From Spirochaetota bacterium (GTDB taxonomy: Bacteria; Spirochaetota; UBA4802; UBA5550), in NCBI GenBank assembly GCA_009787025.1, contig WRGT01000066.1:1-47890 (forward strand): DNA of 47,890 nt, written 5' to 3'. Each line of letters starts with the position of its first letter. Position 1 is the first letter of the stretch. Positions 25,680 through 34,355 of the stretch are shown piece after piece. The position numbers were made by a program, and so were the translations under genes. The notes below the pieces were generated by a model. That model was not told the origin of the DNA. It saw only the letters and a program-made list of their open reading frames with translations, and made no database searches.

Positions 25680-26075
25680 TTACTTTTTTATTTTTTTATC
25701 GGGCTTAATATCAGCCCCTCTTGGTCTCACCATTTTGTTTACTTCCGAATCAAAAAATTCCTGATTAAATTTTTCATTGGGAAAATCAGAATCAAAAAGA
25801 TATAAAAGAAGAACCCTCGTAGATTTAAGTAATTCCTCTTTTGAATCATAGGCATATACCTTAACCCAATCACTGCTTGTTTCAACCAATAGTTTTACCG
25901 CGCTGTTTTTAGGCAAGGTTACGTTATTGCGTGTTAAATCTTCAAGAAGAATATACTCCCCTTCCTGATATTTTGATGTAATCCCGTCTGCATCCTTATC
26001 TTTAATAAAACTTGAACAAGCCGAAATAGACAGCAGACCAATTATAAGTGCAGCTCTTAAATATCTTTTTATCAT
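25680..26075 (-). CDS. Lipoprotein of unknown function upstream of dapA
   Basis: The 131-residue product has a signal sequence ending in the lipobox SISAC, with cysteine at residue 20. The middle (residues 35-80) is strand-rich and could be an SH3-like fold (EGEYILLEDL, SAVKLLVETSSDWVKVYAYD). The tail is Lys-rich. It heads the unit lipoprotein-dapA-dapB-regulator. A copy of the 21-base repeat that contains TTGACA on the minus strand lies 28-48 bases before its ATG. No family was recognised. Confidence 0.65.
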   Translation of the reverse strand: MIKRYLRAALIIGLLSISACSSFIKDKDADGITSKYQEGEYILLEDLTRNNVTLPKNSAVKLLVETSSDWVKVYAYDSKEELLKSTRVLLLYLFDSDFPNEKFNQEFFDSEVNKMVRPRGADIKPDKKIKK

Positions 26076-26102
26076 ATTATTCCCATTATTTTTTTAGAAA
26101 AA

Positions 26103-26123
26103 CATATATATCTTTGCTGTCAA
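26103..26123 (-). repeat. 21-base direct repeat, copy 1, with TTGACA box
   Basis: The sequence is identical to 27505-27525. On the minus strand it reads TTGACAGCAAAGATATATAT followed by G, so it carries a consensus -35 box. It lies just upstream of the lipoprotein gene. The two copies flank the capA-like gene. The gap 26124-26255 is AT-rich with no gene. Confidence 0.6.
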
Positions 26124-26255
26124 GCCAAATTAAGATCAACTGCATTATCGTACAGCAATATTTTCTCTAATATAATATTTTATCTAATATGCCAAAATAA
26201 ATTCTATATTTATAAAAGTCATTATTATTTTATAAATATTATCTCTTAATCTTTA

Positions 26256-27410
26256 TCACTCGTCGCTTTTCGGCATTACCTTATTCATATTACCGATTGA
26301 TTGTTGAAATGCAGTATAGTCTTTGTTTGAAAATTTGAATGTTAAAGTTATTGTATCATTCAAAAAACCTTTTGCCGGCAGGACAAAAAAACCCGGATAT
26401 AAAGTCGCATTTCTATATACCCAAAAAGGGATAGCCCGATGATTTTCTATTTGGATATGATTTGTCTTTTTATTTTTTGTGATTGTAAACGATGCCATTA
26501 TTCCTGCGTCTGTATATTCTTTCTTTTGATCGCTTATAAGATTGCCCAATGACCAATATACGAATTTCTTTTTTGCTATATCTGTTTCGTCGTAAGCAAA
26601 ATACTCCGCCGGTTGAGCTACATGGGGATGCGATCCGATAATAATATCTGTCCCATTTTCGAAAAAGAACTTGGCAAATACTTTTTGTTCCATATCAGGC
26701 GTTTGTTCAAATTCATTCCCCCAATGGAGAAAGGCAATAATTACATCAGCCTGTTGATTTTTGGCAGTCTCCAGATCTTTTTTTATCTGTTCGGTATTAT
26801 ACAACATATTTATTGACACGGGTTTTTTTACGGTAAGTCCGTTTGTACTTAATGTGTAATTGAGCAATGCGATTTTGATTCCTTTTATTTCAACTAATGC
26901 AGGGTATCGTCTTTGCCTGTCCTGTTCATCCAGATAGGTTCCGGCAGATAAAACTTCCATTTTATGCAATTTTTTAACAGTCAACATTGCTCCCTCGGTT
27001 CCCGTATCTGCGCAATGATTATTTGCCAGCATGAAAAAATTAAAACCTGCATTTTTAAGAGCGACTGCAAATTCATCAGGCGCACAAAAATTTGGAAAAC
27101 CGGAATAAGGAGGTCCCGCAAGAGTAGTCTCAAGATTTACAATATTTAAATCTCCCTTTGCAAGGATATTCGGCAGATATTGAAAGCAGCCGGAAAAATC
27201 ATAACCATTGTCCTCTGATTTTTTTGCATTTGCGTATTGGGTAGGGTGACACATGGCATCCCCTGCAGCAATAATATGAACGCTGGTTACAGGATCTTCA
27301 AAGAACCGATTTAGAAAAGATATAAATCCGAATTTATGCTCAATAAGTATTCCTGAAAACAGAATTATTATCCCGCATCCGATCAAACATAATTTATAGA
27401 TATGTTTCAT
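26256..27410 (-). CDS. CapA-family (poly-gamma-glutamate capsule type) metallophosphatase-like protein
   Basis: The 384-residue protein has an N-terminal signal anchor (residues 7-27) and an extracytoplasmic CapA domain. The calcineurin-like motifs of that domain are visible: IIAAGDAM near 48-55, VNLETTLAG near 95-103, LANNHCADTG near 137-146, IIAFLHWGNEFE near 222-233 and GSHPHVAQP near 257-265. Family members take part in poly-gamma-glutamate synthesis or act as surface phosphoesterases. No capB or capC gene is near, so capsule synthesis is not supported. It is bracketed by the 21-base direct repeats. Confidence 0.85.
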   Translation of the reverse strand: MKHIYKLCLIGCGIIILFSGILIEHKFGFISFLNRFFEDPVTSVHIIAAGDAMCHPTQYANAKKSEDNGYDFSGCFQYLPNILAKGDLNIVNLETTLAGPPYSGFPNFCAPDEFAVALKNAGFNFFMLANNHCADTGTEGAMLTVKKLHKMEVLSAGTYLDEQDRQRRYPALVEIKGIKIALLNYTLSTNGLTVKKPVSINMLYNTEQIKKDLETAKNQQADVIIAFLHWGNEFEQTPDMEQKVFAKFFFENGTDIIIGSHPHVAQPAEYFAYDETDIAKKKFVYWSLGNLISDQKKEYTDAGIMASFTITKNKKTNHIQIENHRAIPFWVYRNATLYPGFFVLPAKGFLNDTITLTFKFSNKDYTAFQQSIGNMNKVMPKSDE

Positions 27411-27504
27411 TTGTTTCTATCATTTATAGTTTAACTGTCTTATTTCGCCATCCAACATATCATACACCAAACTTACATACCGTTGTCTGCAAAAATACAA
27501 TTAT

Positions 27505-27525
27505 CATATATATCTTTGCTGTCAA
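27505..27525 (-). repeat. 21-base direct repeat, copy 2, with TTGACA box
   Basis: The sequence is identical to 26103-26123. It lies 95 bases upstream of the capA-like start and ends eight bases after the DUF2889 stop. It may serve as the -35 region for the capA-like gene, but no good -10 box stands at 16-18 bases. Confidence 0.6.
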
Positions 27526-27532
27526 ATTAATT

Positions 27533-28108
27533 TTAACCCTCAGATGCCATCTCCCTGATAAACTTAGTCAACTTTTGGTATGCGTCACCCTCTTCTCTCC
27601 ATGTAAAACATGAATCTTTAAGTCCTGCCGCATAATAAGCGCTACCGCTTTTAACTATTGACATATCAGGTTTCTTTTGAAAAAAATATGCCCAGAACCC
27701 TTGTATTATTGCAGGCGCCATTGTAGTCACAAGATGAACAAGATGGGTACATCCTGTTTTGCCGCCTGCAATCTCACGCGCCTTTGCGGAAAAACCCCCT
27801 GTTACTGCCATACCGATAATCGGATTAAGACTCTGCTCCATGAGAAGACAATCCTCCCTTGGAACAGTCTTTATAATGACCTCAACATCTTCAATTATAA
27901 GCCTTGGAGTCTTAAGCAGCATAATAATCTCCATATCATGGAGCACGCCCGAATCTACCCTTTCGCCTGTAAATTTATAGTAATCTTTAAGCCTGACATC
28001 AGTAAGACGTCCATGTGAGACTATGTGATCATCCCCGGCAGGATATGTAGCCATTTCAATACTTCTCCTGTGTGCGCAATCCTCTGTAAGTTTAAGCAGT
28101 CTGCTCAT
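27533..28108 (-). CDS. DUF2889 family protein
   Basis: The 191-residue protein shows the pattern of DUF2889: a GRLTDVRLKDYYKF segment near residues 33-46, a strand-rich middle (EIIMLLKTPRLIIEDVEVII), then AREIAGGKTGCTHLVHLVTTMAPAIIQGFWAYF near 112-144 with a conserved G-C-T-H. It has no signal peptide. The function of the family is unknown. GAGAGG precedes the ATG. The neighbouring genes give no clear pathway. Confidence 0.75.
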   Translation of the reverse strand: MSRLLKLTEDCAHRRSIEMATYPAGDDHIVSHGRLTDVRLKDYYKFTGERVDSGVLHDMEIIMLLKTPRLIIEDVEVIIKTVPREDCLLMEQSLNPIIGMAVTGGFSAKAREIAGGKTGCTHLVHLVTTMAPAIIQGFWAYFFQKKPDMSIVKSGSAYYAAGLKDSCFTWREEGDAYQKLTKFIREMASEG

Positions 28109-28172
28109 ATAGCTACCTCTCTAATCTAATTATCCGAATAATCTAATTTAAACAAATTTTTTAGCACGCAAA

Positions 28173-28200
28173 ACTAATCACTAACCACTAATCACTAACC
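28173..28200. repeat. Two tandem copies of a 14-base unit
   Basis: ACTAATCACTAACC is present twice in direct succession in the 112-base gap between the GpgS and DUF2889 genes. A related CTAACCACTA string occurs at 1829-1838. No function is apparent. Confidence 0.5.
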
Positions 28201-28220
28201 ACCACACCCGTTTTGTCGTT

Positions 28221-29171
28221 TCATAAAATATTTTTAAGAGGCTGATATTTTATCTCATTAAGATTCTCCTGCAAGATCACTCTTTTGCTGTTGGAATCAA
28301 TATACTCTGCAGAAAAAATATTTGATACAGCCGCACCTTTATTTAAACTTATTATCCCATGATCGACTAAAGATTTAAAGTATGCGCGTATAATCCCAAA
28401 ACTCATCTTTTGAATATTTATATCATTATGATGTTCATGGTCATAAAGTCCCAAATTTATGTCGGCAAGAGAATACTCTCCCATTGATGCATCAATGAGC
28501 ATACCTGTTTCAACTCCATACATCTGCCAAAAACGCACTGAGTTAAAGAAACGGAGTGTACCAGCGCACTCACCTGATAGAGGATAGGAAAATTCGGTAA
28601 GAGTTTTAAGAGCAGGATGATCAATTACCGAGAAAAGGGGCTGAGCAACATATTTCTTTACTCTGCCCATATCCCTCCAAAATCCGGCTTTTGCATAATC
28701 TGCGCCTTTTAAAACTCCGCCTGCAAGACAAATAACAAAATGCTCTCCAAAAAATTCCGGGAGAACATCCGCATCAAGGAATACAATAAGTACATCTTCG
28801 GCGCTCATCCCTTTTAGATACTCCATATTTATTCTATAGAGCGTCCTCCTCATATCAGCGCCTTTGCCGTTTTCATTATTCATGTCGGGAACCGATACGC
28901 AATTAGAGACAATTACATCTACATCATCATACAGTTCCGATATAACCTTTTCTGTCTTGTCGGAAGTTTCACTTATTCTCCTGTGATTGACAATTATTTT
29001 ATCAATCACTCCATCGGGAAGTCTCTTTAAAACGCAGATCTTCTCTTTTATAAGATCCGCCTCTCTCTCTCCAAATGTTGAAAATACTGCCAACACCTTT
29101 TTATCTTTTTTTAATCTTAAAAATTCATCTATAGTAAAATCGCTGTGATTGTATTTAACAATCTTTTTCAT
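28221..29171 (-). CDS. gpgS: Glucosyl-3-phosphoglycerate synthase-type glycosyltransferase
   Basis: The GT-A fold enzyme has 316 residues. Family-typical elements are present: GKGADMRRTLYR near 102-113, the metal-binding FLDADV near 130-135, the PLSGECAGT acceptor-site segment near 197-205, and DHEHHN near 242-247. GpgS transfers glucose from a nucleotide sugar to 3-phosphoglycerate to make the precursor of glucosylglycerate (and of methylglucose polysaccharides in some bacteria). Glucosylglycerate is a compatible solute in stress. The matching phosphatase is not in the window. Its ATG overlaps the terC stop by four bases. Confidence 0.75.
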   Translation of the reverse strand: MKKIVKYNHSDFTIDEFLRLKKDKKVLAVFSTFGEREADLIKEKICVLKRLPDGVIDKIIVNHRRISETSDKTEKVISELYDDVDVIVSNCVSVPDMNNENGKGADMRRTLYRINMEYLKGMSAEDVLIVFLDADVLPEFFGEHFVICLAGGVLKGADYAKAGFWRDMGRVKKYVAQPLFSVIDHPALKTLTEFSYPLSGECAGTLRFFNSVRFWQMYGVETGMLIDASMGEYSLADINLGLYDHEHHNDINIQKMSFGIIRAYFKSLVDHGIISLNKGAAVSNIFSAEYIDSNSKRVILQENLNEIKYQPLKNIL

Positions 29172-30160
29172 GTAATATTTTCACCTTGATCTCTTTTACG
29201 CATAATGATTGATAAAATAACAGATAGAGTTAATGTTACAAAGATTATCCCCAGTGAAACGCCAACAGATATCTTATATGCACAAAAATACATAAACTCA
29301 TCACAAAGATACATAATCATCATCTTAAAACCGACAAAAAAGAGTATCAATGCTACTCCATGTTTAAGATATTTAAACATACCCAGCATCCCTGAAAGAA
29401 CAAAGTACAAGGCTCTAAGCCCAAGTACAGCCATTATGTTTGATGTAATCACAATGAAAGGGTCATGGCTTATTGCAAGTACAGCCGGAATAGAATCTGT
29501 TGCAAAGACTATATCTGCAGTTTCAATAACAATCAGCGCTACAAAAAGAGGAGTTAAAGCCGCTTTCCCGTCTATTTTAGTGAAAAACCTTTCGCCGGTA
29601 TATGCAGTGTCTATCTTAAAAGTTTTATCTATAAATTTAATTATTCGGCTTTTATTAAGGTCAAAGGTCTGTTCCTCATCGGAAAGCGCATCTTTCAGCA
29701 TTTTAAAAGCTGCATAAAGTAAAATCAAACCAAATACACAAATAGTCACCTTAAAATGCTCAATAAGCCCAATGCCAAATAAAATAAATATTACTCTAAA
29801 TACAATTGCGCCGAGAATACCCCATTTCAGAATATGGGGCTGATTAATTCTTTTTATATTTAATGCCTGAAATATCATTATAAAAACAAAAAGGTTATCA
29901 ACAGAGAGAGACTTTTCTACAAGATAGCATGCAAGAAATTCCATAGCCTTTTCATGGCCATTATCATATAATAGATATAGTGATGCATTAAACAGCAGAG
30001 CAACTCCAATCCAGATGCAACTCCAGACAGCACTGCTCTTTAACGATCTTTCATGATGTGAATGATCTGTCACATAAAGGTCTATGTAGAGCATGACGCA
30101 TACTATGATTATAAATATTAGCCAAAACGAAAAATGTATATCCAATTGCCCTCCCGACAT
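29168..30160 (-). CDS. TerC/Alx family integral membrane protein
   Basis: The 330-residue protein has about nine transmembrane helices. TerC signatures are clear: SLSVDNLFVFIMIF near 84-97 and ETADIVFATDSIPAVLAI near 212-229, with the intramembrane acidic residues thought to bind metal ions. Family members export manganese or support metal homeostasis. GGGAGG lies within codons 3-5, so the TTG at codon 6 (30145) could be the true start. The longer form is given because it has an ATG. A good promoter lies 35-63 bases upstream. The gpgS gene overlaps its end. Confidence 0.9.
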   Translation of the reverse strand: MSGGQLDIHFSFWLIFIIIVCVMLYIDLYVTDHSHHERSLKSSAVWSCIWIGVALLFNASLYLLYDNGHEKAMEFLACYLVEKSLSVDNLFVFIMIFQALNIKRINQPHILKWGILGAIVFRVIFILFGIGLIEHFKVTICVFGLILLYAAFKMLKDALSDEEQTFDLNKSRIIKFIDKTFKIDTAYTGERFFTKIDGKAALTPLFVALIVIETADIVFATDSIPAVLAISHDPFIVITSNIMAVLGLRALYFVLSGMLGMFKYLKHGVALILFFVGFKMMIMYLCDEFMYFCAYKISVGVSLGIIFVTLTLSVILSIIMRKRDQGENIT

Positions 30161-30194
30161 TCTTTACACTAAAATAATTAAAAATCATTATGAA

Positions 30195-30223
30195 TTAATA
30201 ATAAAACCGATACATTTTGTCAA
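30195..30223 (-). promoter_or_regulatory. Sigma-70 promoter of the terC-gpgS unit
   Basis: On the minus strand TTGACA (30218-30223) and TATTAA (30195-30200) are 17 bases apart, and the -10 box ends 35 bases before the ATG at 30160. Confidence 0.6.
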
Positions 30224-30285
30224 TAGTGAATTAGATGACGAGACGATTTAAATACATATAATTTTTATATACTAATTAACTGATC

Positions 30286-30313
30286 CGTCCTAAAAAAAGT
30301 TTGCATAATTAAT
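30286..30313. repeat. 28-base dispersed sequence, copy 1
   Basis: The stretch begins CGTCCTAAAAAAAGTTTGCA. A similar one (three mismatches and one gap) is at 42175-42201. Both copies are intergenic, in the two large gaps that flank the 30.7-41.8 kb block. The rest of 30224-30703 shows only the terminator at 30501-30530 and no gene. Confidence 0.35.
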
Positions 30314-30500
30314 GTATCACGGCGTAATTTTTGCCCATAGCCCCTTCATATCAATAGATTATAATATATTGTTTTAATGATTATGATTTCTCATTTATCA
30401 ATCCTGCTTAAATATTTTTGAATATATGTTCTTAAAAAAAATAAAAACAACTTGATGCCGAAGTTTAAAAAAGTTTAACTGTAATATATGGATTTAATAT

Positions 30501-30530
30501 AGAAAAATCCGCCTAAGTGCGGATTTTTCT
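30501..30530. terminator. Rho-independent terminator, usable in both directions
   Basis: Perfect 12-base arms AGAAAAATCCGC and GCGGATTTTTCT enclose a six-base loop, and the T-run is built into the right arm. Because the left arm starts with an A-run it works on both strands. It lies 174 bases past the bmpA-like stop on the minus strand, so it most likely ends that transcript. Confidence 0.85.
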
Positions 30531-30703
30531 ATTTCATCTTTTTTTCTGCCAAACGTTTTAATGCTGATTATGCCTATTTAACGTTTGTGAGAGTTTATGC
30601 CCGCCGGTACCGTCCGCCGCAAAATAATAATCGGCAGCAGCCGGGAACAGTACAGCTCATCTGCAAATCTATGCGCCTGTTTGTTTTTTCGGCTAAAACA
30701 TTT

Positions 30704-31795
30704 TTACTTATTATTAATTTTCCCTACAACACCTTGAACAAACCAGTTACATGTAAGTTGATCTTTGTCGGATAAGGCAGATCCTGCGGGTACTCTTATA
30801 GTTCCTTTTTGATCTTTTATTGGTCCTTTAAAAACATTGAAGGAGCCGTCAAGAATTTTCTTTTTAATCTCATCAACCTTTGCTTGGGCGGCGCCAGGGG
30901 CATTAGAGGTCAGCGGCGCAAGCCTTACAATGTCTGCATTCATCCCTTCCCAATAATCCTCAGATTTCCATGTTCCGGCTAATACCTTCTTTACCTCTTC
31001 AACATAGTATGGTCCCCAGTTCCAAATCGGAGCTGTCATATATGCATTTGGAGCTGTTTTTGTCATATCAGAGTTATATCCTATGGAAAAGAAGCCTCTC
31101 TCCTCGGCAGCTTGTTGCGGTCCAGCTGAATCCTGGTGCTGTGCAATAATATCACAATTTTCATCGAGGAGAGCTTTTGCAGCTTCTTTCTCTTTTGCCG
31201 GGTCTTGCCATGTATGCGTCCATCTTACATAAACTTCAGCTTTTGGATTTACAGATTTTATGCCAAGTGTAAATGCATTTATTCCTCTGATAACCTCAGG
31301 AATTTCAAATGCGGCAACATAGCCGATCTTATTTGTCTTTGTTTTCATTCCGGCGACTATACCGGATAAGTATCTTGGCTGTTCAATTCTTCCAAAATAT
31401 GTTGATAGATTTTCCCCTCTCTTATATCCTGAACAGTGAAGGAATTTTATATTAGGATATTCTTTGGCTATTTCAGCTACATAATCCATATAGCCAAAAC
31501 TTGTAGCAGCTATTAAGGTTGCGCCTTGATCTATCATGCTCCTAATAACATCTTTGATCTCTGCGCCCTCAGGCACTGATTCCTTGAAAATGGTTTTAAT
31601 CCCTGTTTCCTGTTCAACAAGTCTTCTGCCCTGCTCATGCGCATATGTCCAGCCTCCATCGCCTATTGGACCAACATATACAAATCCCATGATTAATTTT
31701 TTACCATCAACTGTCTTTTTCTCTTCTTTACCGCAGCTGTTAAATGCTATTAGTACAGATAAAATCAGTATTGATAGTAATTTAAGTTTTTTCAT
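30704..31795 (-). CDS. BMP family ABC transporter substrate-binding lipoprotein, probably nucleoside-binding
   Basis: The 363-residue protein has a signal sequence ending FNSC (Cys21), a relaxed lipobox of the type common in spirochaetes. The BMP/PnrA fold shows in FVYVGPIGDGGWTYAHEQGR, ATSFGYMDYVAEIAKEYPN, YLSGIVAGM, KIGYVAAF and IIAQHQDSAGP. The family binds purine nucleosides or related compounds outside the cytoplasmic membrane. The ATG at 31795 (GGAGG five bases upstream) is preferred over the one 12 bases earlier. The gene stands alone. ATPase and permease genes of the matching type are at 42.6-46.1 kb on the other strand. Confidence 0.88.
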   Translation of the reverse strand: MKKLKLLSILILSVLIAFNSCGKEEKKTVDGKKLIMGFVYVGPIGDGGWTYAHEQGRRLVEQETGIKTIFKESVPEGAEIKDVIRSMIDQGATLIAATSFGYMDYVAEIAKEYPNIKFLHCSGYKRGENLSTYFGRIEQPRYLSGIVAGMKTKTNKIGYVAAFEIPEVIRGINAFTLGIKSVNPKAEVYVRWTHTWQDPAKEKEAAKALLDENCDIIAQHQDSAGPQQAAEERGFFSIGYNSDMTKTAPNAYMTAPIWNWGPYYVEEVKKVLAGTWKSEDYWEGMNADIVRLAPLTSNAPGAAQAKVDEIKKKILDGSFNVFKGPIKDQKGTIRVPAGSALSDKDQLTCNWFVQGVVGKINNK

Positions 31796-32023
31796 TTTAT
31801 CCTCCATTTAAATTTTAATATATTTTTATTCTCTCTTTGAGAAGTCCCATTTTACACCATAAAAATTTTAATGATATAATGGATATGAGGTTAAACTAAT
31901 ATACTAAATGTAATAATTATGTCAATTATTAAAAATTGAAAGTTATAGAGAGAAGATGCAAATGAAGAATAACAAACTGTAATCAAAAAACGGATATATC
32001 TTAATTGAAACAAAAGAGTAAAT

Positions 32024-32893
32024 TTATACTTTCAGTGTTACAATAGTAGCGCCCCAGTTGGTAGAATCATTATTGAAGATTATTACAGACGGATGTGATT
32101 TAAGAATATCATAAACCTGTCTTTTTTTCACCGATTTACCCTTGCCGTGTATTATCTTTACTGTTTTATATTTATTTTCTAAAGCGTTATCAAGAAATTT
32201 TTCCATAATGAGTTTAGTGTCTGACGGATGAAAATGGTGAAGATCTATCTCTCTGCTTGAAAGTATATTTGAAAGATCATTATCTGATTTGATATCTGAA
32301 AGATTCTTTATCCTGAACTCTCTTGCCTTCTGCGACCATCTGCTATTCGGATCCTTTTCGAGCTTTGAGTATATGCAGCCGCAATAATTCTGTCTGTAGA
32401 AACTGTTCTTTTTAGAGATATCCACAGATTTTTTTACGCCATCATTTTTTTTAAAATCTGACGAGTAAAAATCTACTCCATATTTTTTTGATAATATTTC
32501 ACCTATTTCATTGATTTTTGAACTGTTCTTGTGAGGACTTATAGACAGAGTAGTTGCAACAATATCAAAATTTAACTCTATCGCTTTTTTAAATGTTTTT
32601 TCTAATCTAAGCTCGTAACATCTCCAACAGCGTTCTGTCCCTTCGCCTAAGTAGCGCAAATTTTTTATACTATAAACCCATCCCTTGAAGTCCGGAATTT
32701 CTGTGATTAGTTCAAATCCTCTGATTTTACTGTAGGACATAAGCTCTGCGTATCTTATTCTATGCTCTTCCATGGGCATAATGTTAGGGTTATAGAAAAA
32801 TGCGCTTACACTGAACTTTTCTTGAAGCGCTTCATAAACATAACCTATACATGGAGCACAGCAGGTGTGTAGTAATAATTTTTTAGAATTCAC
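32024..32893 (-). CDS. QueH-type epoxyqueuosine reductase fused to a C-terminal Smr domain
   Basis: Residues 1-190 match QueH, the non-cobalamin enzyme that reduces epoxyqueuosine to queuosine at tRNA wobble position 34. The conserved cysteines are in HTCCAPC (C11, C12, C15), C89-x2-C92 and YCGC (C171, C173), together with FFYNPNI and ATTLSISPHKN. Residues about 205-289 match an Smr domain: DLHHFHPSD (217-225), IIHGKGKS (247-254) and NWGATIVTL. Smr domains cut or bind branched DNA or RNA. The usual QueH is about 180-200 residues, so the extension is a true added domain. The start is GTG with only a weak ribosome site. A TTGACA box lies at 32950-32955 on the minus strand. Confidence 0.85.
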   Translation of the reverse strand: MNSKKLLLHTCCAPCIGYVYEALQEKFSVSAFFYNPNIMPMEEHRIRYAELMSYSKIRGFELITEIPDFKGWVYSIKNLRYLGEGTERCWRCYELRLEKTFKKAIELNFDIVATTLSISPHKNSSKINEIGEILSKKYGVDFYSSDFKKNDGVKKSVDISKKNSFYRQNYCGCIYSKLEKDPNSRWSQKAREFRIKNLSDIKSDNDLSNILSSREIDLHHFHPSDTKLIMEKFLDNALENKYKTVKIIHGKGKSVKKRQVYDILKSHPSVIIFNNDSTNWGATIVTLKV

Positions 32894-33034
32894 ACTTTAT
32901 CTGTCTTTGATTTATTAATGATATTATACAATAGCGGCAAAAGGTTTTTTGTCAAGCGAACAATGTATTTTCATTGACGTTTTTCATATTCACGATAGGC
33001 AGAAATATTATAGCAAAATTGTGCATAATACATC

Positions 33035-33051
33035 CTGTTCTTACAGAACAG
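33035..33051. promoter_or_regulatory. Perfect palindrome, possible operator
   Basis: Seven-base arms CTGTTCT and AGAACAG flank a three-base centre. It lies between the end of the anti-sigma gene (33086) and the queH-smr promoter region. No T-run follows on either strand, so a protein-binding site fits better than a terminator. The rest of the gap 32894-33085 holds a TTGACA box at 32950-32955 on the minus strand with TATAAT at 21 bases or TATTGT at 16 bases. Confidence 0.3.
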
Positions 33052-33085
33052 TATTGCAGCGGGACGATATATTATACGGATTCGT

Positions 33086-33760
33086 TTATTCGGTTTTTAG
33101 ATTGCTATAGTTAAATATTCTTATTCTAATTTGTTTATTTTCTAACGGTATGAAATCATAGTCTTTTATTATTGTTCTTTTAATCCCAGAGCTGGATACA
33201 TCATCTACAATTTTTTCTAAAGGATTTCTGGATATTGCAGGATTTATTATTATTGCATGTTTAATATTTTTATTATTCAGCAGGTTTTCAGCCTTTGTAA
33301 GCATACCTTTATCAAGCTCAGTATCTATATATGATTGATTTACATGAACTATTTTACCTTTTAAGCTGTCTATATCTTCTGTAATCCTTTGAGCGTCATA
33401 ATTTGCAGTAAGTTTTCCGCTAAGATTTGAACTGCTTTTATTGAATGTTCCTACTTTTACAAAACCTATTCCCACAACCATTATTACAGATGCTGCAATT
33501 GCAGGTATAACTTTAAAAAGCAGTTTCTTTTTTTCACGGCTCTTGTAGATAATGATTGTGCTTTGAGAGAAATCCGGAAACGCTAAATTTTCTTTGTTCA
33601 GAGATGATATAAGCGATATACTTTTTAATAGAGATTCATATTCTTTTTTGCAATCTTTACATTGTGAAAGATGAGCCAAATAATATTCTCTCTCCTCCTC
33701 AACAAGTACATTGTCTATGAGATCCGATAACTCTTCAAATTTCAGATGTTTAAATGTCAT
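33086..33760 (-). CDS. Zinc-finger anti-sigma factor, single-pass membrane protein
   Basis: Residues 5-45 form the anti-sigma helical domain with the zinc motif H-x3-C-x2-C (HLSQCKDC). One transmembrane helix follows near 82-102 (VIPAIAASVIMVVGIGFV). The remaining 120 residues are extracytoplasmic and resemble no sensor I know. The gene overlaps the sigma factor stop by four bases, the standard arrangement of such pairs. It should hold the sigma factor at the membrane until an envelope signal releases it. Confidence 0.85.
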   Translation of the reverse strand: MTFKHLKFEELSDLIDNVLVEEEREYYLAHLSQCKDCKKEYESLLKSISLISSLNKENLAFPDFSQSTIIIYKSREKKKLLFKVIPAIAASVIMVVGIGFVKVGTFNKSSSNLSGKLTANYDAQRITEDIDSLKGKIVHVNQSYIDTELDKGMLTKAENLLNNKNIKHAIIINPAISRNPLEKIVDDVSSSGIKRTIIKDYDFIPLENKQIRIRIFNYSNLKTE

Positions 33761-34326
33761 ATTAAGCCTCTAGCGTGTAATCTATTTTTCAAATATTCTC
33801 TGCCTCTGTGAATTCTAACCTTTACATTAGAAAGATTTATATTTAATATATCCGATATTTCATTATAAGATAAACCATCAATATCTCGAAGAGTTAGTAT
33901 CTCTCTAAAATCCTCCGGCAGTTTGGCAATCTCATCCTTAATTATAAAAATTGTATCTTCATTAATGACCTTCGTCTCCGGATTTTCTCTGTAATCTTGA
34001 AGCTGAATATCGATTTCATCTTCCTGCTTAATTATCTTTAAAGGGACTAAGCTATACTTGCTTGATTTTTTCCTATAATTTTTACAGTGGTTAACCATTA
34101 TACTGTAAAGCCATGTTGAAAACTTAGACTCCTGTCTAAATGATTTTAAAGCCTCCATAACTGTGATAAAGATATCCTGAGTAATATCTAATGCTTCATC
34201 ATAGTTGTTAAATTGATAATAAACATATCTGAATACCATATTCTGATATTTCTTAATAATCAAAGAAAACTGTTCTATGTTGCCTTCAATTACTCTATTT
34301 ACTATCTCTATATCATTTACTGACAT
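33757..34326 (-). CDS. ECF-type RNA polymerase sigma factor
   Basis: The 189-residue protein has region 2 (FRYVYYQFNNYDEALDITQDIFITVMEAL, residues 28-56, then FSTWLYSIMVNHCKNYRKK) and region 4 (LRDIDGLSYNEISDILNINLSNVKVRIHRGREYL). Regions 1.1 and 3 are absent, as in extracytoplasmic-function sigma factors. Its stop overlaps the anti-sigma factor start. It follows tyrS by 29 bases on the same strand, so some transcription may enter from there. Its target promoters cannot be told from the window. Confidence 0.92.
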   Translation of the reverse strand: MSVNDIEIVNRVIEGNIEQFSLIIKKYQNMVFRYVYYQFNNYDEALDITQDIFITVMEALKSFRQESKFSTWLYSIMVNHCKNYRKKSSKYSLVPLKIIKQEDEIDIQLQDYRENPETKVINEDTIFIIKDEIAKLPEDFREILTLRDIDGLSYNEISDILNINLSNVKVRIHRGREYLKNRLHARGLI

Positions 34327-34355
34327 AATTACCCTGTTATGGTTACAATAATTTT

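Noticed and set aside
26256-27410. Poly-gamma-glutamate capsule operon
   Set aside because: Only the CapA-like protein is present; no ligase or membrane partner genes flank it.
28173-28200. Start of a CRISPR array
   Set aside because: There are only two contiguous 14-base units with no spacers and no cas genes.
30587-30775. 62-codon plus-strand frame in the 30.2-30.7 kb gap
   Set aside because: It has no ribosome site and low-complexity content, and it overlaps the end of the bmpA-like gene.
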